Assembly (NCBI GenBank): GCA_964036665.1
Contig: OZ038530.1
Coordinates: 5,966,501-6,030,500 of the forward strand
DNA length: 64,000 bases
Direction of reading: 5' to 3'
Source: Gordius sp. MW1
Taxonomy: Eukaryota; Nematomorpha; Gordioida; Gordea; Gordiidae
Shown here: in pieces, positions 21,986 to 39,700 of the stretch
Numbering within the stretch: position 1 is the first letter of the stretch
How the letters are laid out: each line of letters begins with the position of its first letter
Notes under the pieces: model-generated
Told to the model about the DNA's origin: nothing
Databases searched by the model: none
The model's input: the letters and a program-made list of their open reading frames with translations, nothing else
Made by a program: the position numbers and the translations under genes

Positions 21986-24231
21986 ATGGATACTCAACTG
22001 TAAGTTTTTGCAATTTAATTTGCATATTTATAATCTCTATAATTTTTCCAACATTTTGATAGTAATTTTGAATTTATTTGAGTACTTTAAAGCCTTTAAA
22101 TTTTGCCTTAAAGTTGAACATAACCTAAAGGTTACACTGGGCAGAGCTAGTTTGCCGAGCATATCTTTTTAAGTGTTTTCATTGTAAAAGTATGGATCTT
22201 TTATATATATTTTTGTCTTTTTCTCGTAAACCTTAATGGTTTATAAGGGGTGGGGCTAGGAAAGTCAAGAATATCGCAAATTTTACACCTATAGGAAATA
22301 AAAATTAGTCTAGGTAAATTTTCATTTTCAAATTTTTGCTAATTTTTTAGTAGGAAATATGCAAAAAACAATATTTATATATATATTTACACATCCTATC
22401 ACCACAAATAAGTATGAGAATAAGGAGGTCGAACTCAATTGATAAATTTCATGCGATTTTTGTTATTCATTCGGATTCTATCTGTCGTTTTAAAAAGTTA
22501 AAAGTGATTTATAATAGAATTTGAGACATAAGTCCCCTTTTTAAATATTATGTACTATTATTAGTTTTATTATTTTGCGTTAGAACTTTGATAGACATTA
22601 TAGAGGAATTGGACACACCGAATGAAAATATTGACGAAGTACTGATTTTTCCGCCTCAAGACGAAGGGGACACGGATATGGAAAGTGGGGATGAAATGGA
22701 CTTTGATCTGCAACATTTGCCACGATCTATGCTTAATTCTTGTATTGAGGTGGTTAGGTCAAATGAGCTCGATAACTTTCAAGATATAGACGGTAAATGG
22801 ACCGATAATGACGTCATATTTAGGCCACGGGGTTGTGGGGACTCTGATGAAAATCGTATATTCAACCCCATCGTTTTAGAGCATCCTGAAGACTATTTAG
22901 AACAGTTTATCTCAAATGATGTTATTACACTTGTTGTAAATATGAGTAATTTATATGCAAGACAACACAACCATGATCTAAATTTAACGATTAGCGAATT
23001 CAAAATCTACATTTCAATCCTTTTTTTAACTGGTTACTTGTCCCCAAAAAATATCAAAATGTTTTGGGAACTTCAGGCCGATTGATTTAACAAAATGGTA
23101 TCCAATGGTATGCGCAGAAATCGGTTTCAAGAGATAACTAAATATCTCCATCTGTCAGATAACTCGAAATTGTTCCCATCAGACAAATTTTCCAAGATAC
23201 GCGGTTTTCTAGATATTTTGAATGATAGGTTTAAAACCAATTTTAAATATTGCAATTCCTCCCACATTGCTATGGATGAATCTATGGTCCCTTATTATGG
23301 ACACCACATTGCAAAGCAATTTATAAAAGGCAAGCCTTTTAGATTTGGCTTTAAAATGTGGTGTGCGGCCACTAAAACCGGCTACCTAATTAATATGCAG
23401 CCTTACCAAGGAGCCTCATATTTGATGACCAAGCAAAAGGATTTTGGATTAGGAGGAGCTGTAATATTAGACCTTGTAGAAAAACTCCCTCCCGATTTCG
23501 CCCCGTATAATATATATTTCGATAATTATTTTACCAGCTCCAAGTTATTGAAATGTCTTTCACATATGAATATTGGAGCTACTGGGACAGTACGAGTAAA
23601 TCGTATCAAATGTCCCTTGATTGATATAAAGACCATGAAAAAAAAGGAAAGAGGGTTTATTTCAAAGAAGAATACACCTAACATCATGGCACTACGTTGG
23701 AACGATAATAACATAGTGACAATGCTTTCTAATTGTCATGGTGTCACGCCCATAACTAATATAGCAAGAATTGCAACAGTTCAAAAATCAAGGAAAAAGA
23801 TATCAGTTCAATGCCCATTTATGGTGAAAATGTATAATAAATTCATGGGCGGCGTTGATCGCTTGGATCAGAACGTCGATGCGACTAGAATATCTTACAG
23901 GGGCAGGAAATGGTATTTTCCATTATTTGCGTTTGGATTAGATACAGCGTGTCAAAATGCTTGGCAACTGTATTGCATGAACAAAGGAAACATGACACTT
24001 TGTAACTTCAAACGGGAAATCGTCCAAAATTATTTTAAAAAATACGGCCAACTTCCGAAAAGAACGTTGAATCCTAGATTGACAAAAATTAGAAACGTCG
24101 TAGACAATCATCAACGACAGCATTGTACTCAACGGCGCTGCGTTGTTTGTAAAAAAGCGACTAGAATATTATGTTCTTATTGCAATGTTGGACTTCACAT
24201 GCATTGTTGGTTATCGTTTCATAATAACTAA
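21986..24231 (+). pseudogene. piggyBac transposase, one in-frame stop
   Basis: A 14-nt first exon (ATG at 21986, ending 21999 before GTAAGT) splices in phase to an acceptor at 22583 (TTGCGTTAG), giving MDTQLTLIDIIEEL and a long acidic N-terminus. The reading frame then runs to TAA at 24231 with one TGA at 23083-23085. After the stop come the conserved core blocks: MDESMVPYYGHH (first catalytic Asp, about 23272), YFDNYFTS (second Asp, about 23515) and FMGGVDRLDQN (third Asp, about 23845). The C-terminus has a Cys/His-rich zinc-binding domain, CVVCKKATRILCSYC then HMHCW. Without the stop it would be about 550 residues, the normal size. The start exon is inferred; the core is certain. Confidence 0.88.
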
Positions 24232-24292
24232 ATGTTTTGCGCATATTTCGTTATATAATAAAATTTACAATTATGCTTATATATCTCTCGTT

Positions 24293-24607
24293 AACACACC
24301 TTTATTTCCGGAAGTAAGTTATTTTTCCAGAAAATTTTTTTGTTTATCTAATAAGAACATATCGAGGTGCCCCGAAAAAAAATTTCATAAAAATTGGTTC
24401 AGCCGAACCCTTAGTGGTAGCTATCCGGTTAAATTTCCCTATATTTGTGTCTACCAGTGTAACTTTTAGGTGACACCCCTTTATTTCCAAAAGTAAGCTA
24501 TTTTTCCGAATTTTTTTTTTTGTTTATCTAATAAGAGCATATCGAGATGCCCCAAAAAAAATTTCATTGAAATTGGTTCGGCCGAACCGTTAGTGGTACC
24601 TGTCGGG
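24293..24607 (+). repeat. duplicated piggyBac 3' terminal region
   Basis: About 145 nt are repeated. Both copies run from 'CACCYSTTTATTTCC' through 'GTTTATCTAATAAGARCATATCGAG' to 'GGTTCRGCCGAACC..TAGTGGTA'. The inner copy ends GCTATCCGGTTAA (24430-24442) and the outer ends CCTGTCGGGTTAA (24611). Between them lies ACCAGTGTAACTTTTAGGTGAC (24450-24471), matching the element's own 5' end at 21774-21795. The outer copy therefore looks like a short internally deleted derivative (MITE) placed right after a mutated original 3' end. Confidence 0.7.
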
Positions 24608-24929
24608 TTAATTAGTGATGAGAATTAGCTAGCACTTCAGAGTTCGGAGTTTTAAAATTTAAATAAGGAGAAGAGAATTAAATGAATGATAGATTCAAAT
24701 TAGTTGGACATTTGGATATTTAAAAACACTCTTTGCTTAGCAGTCAACATTAATTAAAAAAATAGGTCTCGCGTCTTTTTTACAAAGTATAAACCTTGGA
24801 CCCGACTCTATAAATTTGACCCGACCCGAAAGCATTTTCAAATTTTCTACCCGGACCCGACCCGAAATCATTTTCAAATTTTCTACCCGGGTCGGATCTC
24901 GGGTCACCCGTGCAGTTCTCTAGTTTGGG

Positions 24930-25624
24930 GTCAGCGTAAGAGCCTTTTTACCATCATCAGCGGGGCATCACTATTTTCAAAGGGATGATGATGATATATT
25001 CTTGTACTCTGTCTTATGCTATTTTAGGAATGTCACACACTTCTCCGCCGATCAATCGATTGATTTAATCAATAATAAATATAATGCAACGGATCTATCA
25101 AAATACGTAATTAGAATCTCATTTAACTTCTGGTTAAAGTTATGTTTGAGGCTTCACATTCTCCGCAGCGTTACATTTTTACATTTTTTGTGATCAATTA
25201 TTTTTGAAATACTAATATACTTATATTAAAGAAACGAGCGTAATAAATTTAAAAGAAAAAATCATTAAAATATGTGAATCCTCCATCCACCTCGACGCCC
25301 ACTCTTGAATGTCGCATTAAAACGATCGATAAGGGGAAGTTGTGAGAGGAGGGAAATGTAATTAAGCATTCATCATCTCTCTGTAATGAAGGAGTAAAGG
25401 AGAGTGAGTAATAGTTGTCAGGATTTTTCATTCTCCTCAGGCTTGATCGCGCACATGATTCAATTTGATGGATTTCGAAATCTTATCACATCTAAGAATA
25501 TTCGAGAAACTTGTTAGAATAATACTAGTTCAAATAATTAATCTGACCAAAAGAGGGGATAACGTTAAAAATCTTCTTTTTTTTCTCATTTTATATATCT
25601 ATGTATTTAAATAATATATTTCAG
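24930..25624. other. upstream region of SRPK, first exon not located
   Basis: The strong acceptor at 25624 requires an exon upstream. I could not assign one here with confidence. A C/T tract and 'ATATATTTCAG' immediately precede the acceptor. Confidence 0.35.
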
Positions 25625-32733
<7,109 letters not shown>

Positions 32734-33798
32734 CACTTCCATCCCCACCCACGTCCCATACAATCAATCGCGTCTGCATAATAACAACACACCACCTCAT
32801 CGACTTGGTTTATTCTATGTACGTCAGTATTTTATCTCTCACGAAACATAATTTGTAGTTCCGCATTTATGCATTTAATTCGTGCCCAGCTTCCACATCG
32901 ACAACCTTTGTGGAGCATAAGGCAGAGGGGGATGTGATGAATAGCTCACTCATTTTCTATTCCCTCCTTCAACCAAGACAAGATAGTTTGGCAGGATTAA
33001 TTTTATACGGATCTCTAAACTATCTACACCCTCACCAACTTGTACAATCCTCCCAATGATGCAAAAGCAATAACGCGATTCAGTCTCGACACACGTTTGC
33101 ACACTTGATCGACAAGGGCTTCATCTTAATTCACGACATGCACACTTTTTATTCCACATTTACGCGTTTCGTTGTTACAAACATTAATGGAGTCTTAATT
33201 TTATTTCCACCTTAAAGGATTGGTTCGAAGGCGCTCCCCTTCCCCTTCTTCCCTCATTAAATTTTAATGCATATCACCTTGGGTCATAATTAACCGCCAC
33301 GAATACAATTTTGAAGCGTTAAACTCTTTTTGAAAGACACGCACAATTAAAAAAGTTAAGCAACGCATATACGATAACGTCGTCGTCACCACGATCCCCA
33401 TTTATAACAACTAAACAATTTTTAATCTAATTATTAAATATCGCATTTATTTATATTATTAAACTTCAACAATTGAATGCTATCCCTCAAATGTTGTGTA
33501 TATGTCGCTCGTGTTAAATTATTATTAAATGGGTTTGACTTTATTAATCTAATCTCCAAACTTTCTTTGTATAATTAAGCTTAAATCAGTTATTTCTATA
33601 GGATATATTCTAACAAATGCTTTTATAATAATAAATACCACACAAAAATTAGACTTTCAATTATAATTAGGGTTAAATTTCACCAGAACTAAAAAATGAC
33701 AAAGCATATTTTATAAATTTTGATATCACACATGGTATTACGGGAGGTGAATAATAAATGCACTCGAAGCATAAACACATTGAGCACATATATATTGT
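32734..33798. other. convergent 3' ends of SRPK (+) and CPT2 (-)
   Basis: The two stop codons are about 1.06 kb apart and face each other. Plus-strand AATAAA signals occur near 33630 and 33751. Minus-strand signals (TTTATT on this strand) occur near 33446 and 33539. The two 3' UTRs probably overlap. No further gene seen. Confidence 0.5.
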
Positions 33799-36700
33799 TC
33801 ATGATTTATGTGTCTCAAGCTTTGAGTTTTCGAAACCTTTATCATCCTTGGGTGAAGATGTTAGTAGTTCCTTGAGCTGATCTAAGCTTTGGACGACGGC
33901 TGCTATAAAATCTTTGGAATTTAATGGATTTTTTCCTTTTATTGAACCTTGATCATCATAACTAGTTGCAAATACACCGAGACAATCCGGTTCGCAGCCA
34001 TAGCTGATCCCTATAAACGGCGTTTGCATTAAAATATTTTTTGTTTAAAATTAATTTAATGAAACTACAAATTTTAGAGAATACCAAATCAGGCCAAAAA
34101 ATGTGATTTGAGAAAAAATTAAAAGGCATGCCTTAAGATAGCCAGCCGATTATTTGGACATTTTATGTAATCAAAGATGTTTGTTTTAAATTTTTTAAAG
34201 TCTTATATTTTTCTAGGGTTTATCTATTGGTGGTCTGTTCTTTCATTATTAATTTTCATTTATGTCTATATTTACACATCCCTTTATTTAGTATTTTTTC
34301 CGCAAGTTTTGTTTAAATTTCTTTCCGACGTTACCATCTTCTCGTCTCCCTAGATTACCATACCATCTTAGGCGCCGTTCGTGATGAGTGCGAAGCGATG
34401 CGAAAATGTAGGGCATTAGTTTATCTTTATAAAATGTGTATACTATAGAGCAGGGATAGGCAACGCGGCGCCCGCGGGCGCCATGGCGCCCGCGATCGAT
34501 TTTTAATGCGCCCTCGCTGAACTAATGTAAATGTATGATATGAGCGTATCTAATAACACGCACGTGTTTTGTTCATGTGTGATCGTATTTCGAATAGACC
34601 ACGCGTAGACCGTGCATTTAAAACTGCCAAGTAATCCGAAATAATTTTTTTCTTTCAAAACTCTTCATGGATATATTTAAAAGATATGTAAAAGAAAAAG
34701 AACATATTATTTTAACGATGAATGGGAACATCTATATTGTTTCGCTGATTACAAAGGGAAGTGTATTTGTTTGTTGTGTAATAATAGTGTTGCGATTCCC
34801 AAAAAAAGTAATATTGAACGACATTTCAAGACCGTTCATACAAATTTTGATAGTGATTATCCAATAAACTCTGAAATTAGAAGAAAAAAAATTATTTCTT
34901 TAAAACCTTCAAGAACTAACCAACAAAGTTTTTTTACTAAACCAATGCAACAACATAAAGCAGCAACGATCGCGTCATATAAAATATCCCATTTGCTAGC
35001 TAAGAATAAAAAACCATTTACAGATGGAGAATTAGTGAAAGAAGCCATGTTAGAAGCTGCGGATTCACTTTTTGAAGAATTTAAAAATAAAAAGGAAATA
35101 GTTTCAGCTATAAACACGTTGCAATTATCAGCACGAACTGTTACTAGAAGAATTGAAGTAATTGCGGAGAAATTGGAGGCAGAATTAGCAAATGATATGG
35201 AAAATTGTAATTTCTTTTCGCTACAGATGGATGAATCGACAGACGTGACAAATATATCACAATTAGCAATTTGCGTGAAGATGGTATTCTCTGATTTTAC
35301 GACAAAAGAAGAATTCCTTAAAATTCTGCCATTAAAGGGAAGCACCAGAGGAGAAGATATCTTTTCTACTTTTAAAAAGTATATAACAGATGTAAAATTA
35401 CCTGTACAAAAGTTATCGTCAATTACAACAGACGGGGCACCAGCGATGACTGGTAAGAAAAAAGGATTTATTGCCTTATGTAGACAGGATTCCTTATTCC
35501 CGAAATTTATTTCTTATCATTGCCTCATACATCAGGAAATGTTATGCGCAAAAACAATCGGTTTTCAACACGTATTTACGATAGTAACAAAAATTATTAA
35601 TTCCTTAAGATCGGGAGCTATGCAACACAGATTGTTTAAATTACTTTTAGAAGATGAGGACGTTCAATTCACAGATCTTCTTTTACATACTGAAGTGAGG
35701 TGGCTGAGCAGAGGTAAAATACTTGAGCGGTTTATCATGCTTTTGCCACAAATAAAGGAATTTATTGCATCAAGAGGCGAATTTTACGAACAATTAGAAA
35801 ATAAGGATTGGCTAATCGACCTCGGATTTCTGACAGTATAACGGCAAAGTTGAATGAATTAAATTTAAAAATACAAGGGAAAAATCAGCATATCGCTGAC
35901 ATGATTAGTGCAGTAAATGCATTCAAATGCAAGTTAGTGTTGTTGAATCCCATCTATTGAAAAAATCATTATCACATTTCCCAAATATAAAATCTACCGT
36001 TGAGAGTTTAAATTTGAATAATGAAAATTTTACTGCTACATCATATTTAGAAATTATAGATAAGCTAATAGAAGAGTTTTCTTCTAGATTTGAAGATTTT
36101 GCAGCATTAGAACCCGTTCTAAGATTTTTTATAAATCCATTCAATGTTACTGAAGATGATGTCCTTGAAATAGTTTCAGTGTATTTCGAGCTTCATAATA
36201 TCGAAGATTTAGAATTAGAAATAATAAACTTGCAAAGTGATATTATTTTAAAAGCGCATAGTAATGATAAAACGTGTTGGAACTTAGTCGATGAAAATAA
36301 GTATCCTATTTTAAAGAAATGTGCGCTAAAAATTTATTCATATTGTGCAACAACATACAATTGCGAGTCTTTGTTCTCAAATATGAAATATTTGAAATCA
36401 AAATACCGAACAAAGCTTACTGACTCACATTTAGATAATTGCCCCACCTAACACAAAGTTTATCAAAGTTATAGCTTCTAGGATCACGAGAATATGCAAG
36501 CTCATCCACCCCGAGAAATTTCTAGCTCAATTGATATAGAAAAATCATTTTTCGATTTATCCTTTTAACTTTCATTTCTTAAATTAGTTCTTTATTTTAA
36601 ATTTGATTTTAAACCTCAAGGACTTAGTTTTAGCTTTAAATGCGGAATAAAATATTTTAGGTCAGATTCGGCTTAAATTGAAGGTTTGCAAAAACCTAAC

Positions 36701-39700
36701 TTTTCCTGTGATTGTGTTATTTGAAATTCATGGCCATCATTTTTTTCGAAACAGCCATTTCAGCATAGTGTATAATAACATTTATATTGTGTAAAGCAGA
36801 AGTTGAATGCAGTATACAATGAGTATTTAAAAACAAATTGGATTTAAGCTTGAAATGTTACCTAATCCCTCATGAACTACAGGCCCAAAACCTCCCATTT
36901 CTACAGCCGCACTTTCAACGGTAGACGTTGAGAGTAGGATATGATTAATGCGAGAATAGGCTGGGTCGGTAAAGATTGCCGGAATTTCAGAATTTTTGTC
37001 AGCCTTTTCATTTTCCGCCAACGTCTTGAGGGCGAACAAGTGACGATCAAAGCCCTGTCCTATTAATTTTATATTTATTAACAATGTTAATATGATCTAA
37101 ACGTTCGCTTTATAAAAACATAAAAAATAATGGCGCCGGTATCTGAAAATCCTGATTAAGAATATAATGGATTCTACTTATTACATACTATAGAAAAAAT
37201 TTGCGAAAATGCTAGAGAATAAATTAAATACTATCTATTTGCTTCGTGAGAAAAAGCTACATAAAGCAGTGTGGCTATGGATTGTACAAAAATAGTAAAT
37301 TGTACATTTTGAGCCTGCTAGATTAAAAAAAAATTACAGTGGAAAACCACTTAGAAAGTAAAGAGTGTACGGGTAGAAGTAGAAATAAAATAGCAAGGTT
37401 CAAAAATAAAAAGTCTTATTCAAGAAACAATAAAAATGACCAATTTAACTCCGAGCGCTTATAATAAGCTTTGCGTTATTTACCTAAACCGAAGTGGTTG
37501 CTTTGCTCGTAAGAAAATGTTACGTGTTTTTTTAAACCTAGTTTTTAGAACAATAAGATTTTATTAAAATTCTACACCAAAAACATATATGTATTTTCCC
37601 AAATTACAAATATTGTCCGGAGCTAAGGATGCCATATATAATATTATAAATTCGCTTTCAAGTGGGTAAAAATTTGAATAATGTATGGGACAAATATTAA
37701 GCGGCTCAAGTATATATACCGTTAAAACTAAAAATCATCCAAATTAAACTAAAAAAGTTATAGGTATATTTTGTAGGTCAATAAATGAGTGGTACTTTCT
37801 TGGCAATTAAAATATTTCCTAACAAAGAGGTTTGCATTTATTTAATTTTAAGTATGTTAATTTGGAAAAATAAAAGTAAAGCTGGGTGGACGCGAGCCAA
37901 AAAAATTAAATCGAGTCACTTAATTCTTTTATTTAGCACATATAGCATATTTAGCGAGAATAGGTGAGTAAATTCTAAACTTTGTTATATTATTCTTTAT
38001 GATATTTACAAATAGCAACAAGTGGGATGGCATGAAACGACCATTTTGAGTTGTTAATTGAAATGCATAATGTGAATTAGAGCGTGAAGTGTAAAGTTGA
38101 ATCAAGGCTTAAATAATTATGACTTAACATTTGGATGCATGCTCATCCATGATGAATATGGACAATAGTTCAGACTAATTTTTAAGAAAATTCCTCGTTA
38201 GTTATATTATCATTATGTCAAAACAAATATATTCATTAATAATTCACTTATTTGTAATTAAAAACCGTTATATAAAAATTCTAATGTTTTAGGAGAAATA
38301 TAATTTAATGTAATCTCGATTGTTAAAACAGGATAATTTGCCCCTCCTAGGATTTCCTAATGGTATAACATTAACAGCTATCAATATTTTTTGATTCAAA
38401 TGCCGTAATTTTAAGGTAATGAGTTTTAAAGGGTTACTCCAAGTCGCAATGCACTTAATAAAAGTACTGTAATATAATAGTTTTATATTATAAGCAAACT
38501 TGTGGTTGACAAATAATAATTCATGTATAATACCCATGGCAGCTTCGCGAGTCAGTATGCTATGCGTCCTGGAACAACACTTTAACAGATCACGTGCGGC
38601 TCCGGGGTGCAAACTATGATGCAACAATTATATAACACGAAATATGTTGCCACATTTCGTCATTCTAATATTAATTTTAATAGTGAAACACTTTACTTAA
38701 AACTTTTTTCGAGGAATGCTTCGCAAAAGGTTCTCGTATCCAGGGTAGCAGGTCTAATAGTTTCAGTTCGGCCATGTTTAAAGGCGGCCGTACTGCAGGA
38801 TTCGTAGGTCGGTGACACTTTCCCCAACAACTTGTAATTTGCCATCTGTAAGTAAAAACTAGACATTTTATTACATTTTTAAAGAATCATATTTAATTAA
38901 AAATTTAGCGCTGGAAGAAATGTTACTTCTAACTAAATAAACCTAATGTTATTTTTAATTAAACTATCAAAATTGCATTAATACTAGTAAAATAAATATG
39001 CAATGTATGAATAAAATATATCGGAGATCAACAAAACCTAAAAGGTATTCTCAGCTGACAGATACAATTCCCGTATTTAACAATACACTTTTTTCAATTT
39101 TGTTTACAGAAGTTCAAGCGCATCGTTATCAATCAAAATTAGTTGATATGTGAAATTGAATGTAATTTTTGCCTGGAAGGAAAGCTGTAAAATGGCGTCG
39201 GGACTGAGGTTGTAGCTCTTGATGAAGCTCTTCCCAAACCCCTCGTATTTGGTAGCGCTGATTTGTAAAGTTTTATTCAGTTCTACCAACTTTTTGCGCG
39301 TCTCATCAAGCTTCTTTTCCAAGTCGGAACTTAGTTTGAATTCTAACGCAGCGGGGTAAATTACAAAAATGTTGATTATTCAGTAATGTTAAACATATAT
39401 TTACTTCACAATCCTGCATTAAAATCTTAACCCAAATGATGGCCGGCAATGTTATTAGTCATGTTTCATTATACCCATCAAGGTGATTTTTTCTACTTCC
39501 TGACTTTTATAGAGGCATGATGCTTTATGAAATGCATCCAAACCTGACTCTACTACATCAAGTACACCAAGATTCAGGGTTGAGAAGGGCTTGAAAATTT
39601 ATACTATAAAATAGATTAAAGCTAAATCAAGGAAAGAAGCTGTACATATGGATATGCTTTAAATATAAAAGATATATGAGCCACCTTATATCCATGAACG

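Larger units (their letters stand above)
21764..24607 (+). mobile_element. piggyBac element, 2844 bp, nearly complete
   Basis: The ends are CCCGACAGGTACCA at 21764 and its exact complement TGGTACCTGTCGGG ending at 24607, giving 14-bp inverted repeats. Each is flanked by TTAA (21760-21763 and 24608-24611), the invariant piggyBac target duplication. It carries one transposase gene on the plus strand with a single premature stop. The 3' subterminal part is duplicated (24293-24440 and 24470-24607), so the true 3' end of the founding element may be the inner one. Confidence 0.92.
21079..24921. mobile_element. hAT-like non-autonomous element split by a piggyBac insertion
   Basis: The left end AGAGAACTGCA (21079-21089) is exactly inverted at the right end TGCAGTTCTCT (24911-24921). 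The flanks AGTTTGGT (21071-21078) and AGTTTGGG (24922-24929) form an 8-bp duplication with one mismatch. Both arms just inside the ends carry CCCGACCCGA-type subterminal repeats (21110-21200 and 24800-24905) separated by CATTTTCAAATTTTC. The element is about 1 kb without the piggyBac at 21764-24607. No hAT transposase coding seen, so it was mobilised in trans. Confidence 0.75.
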
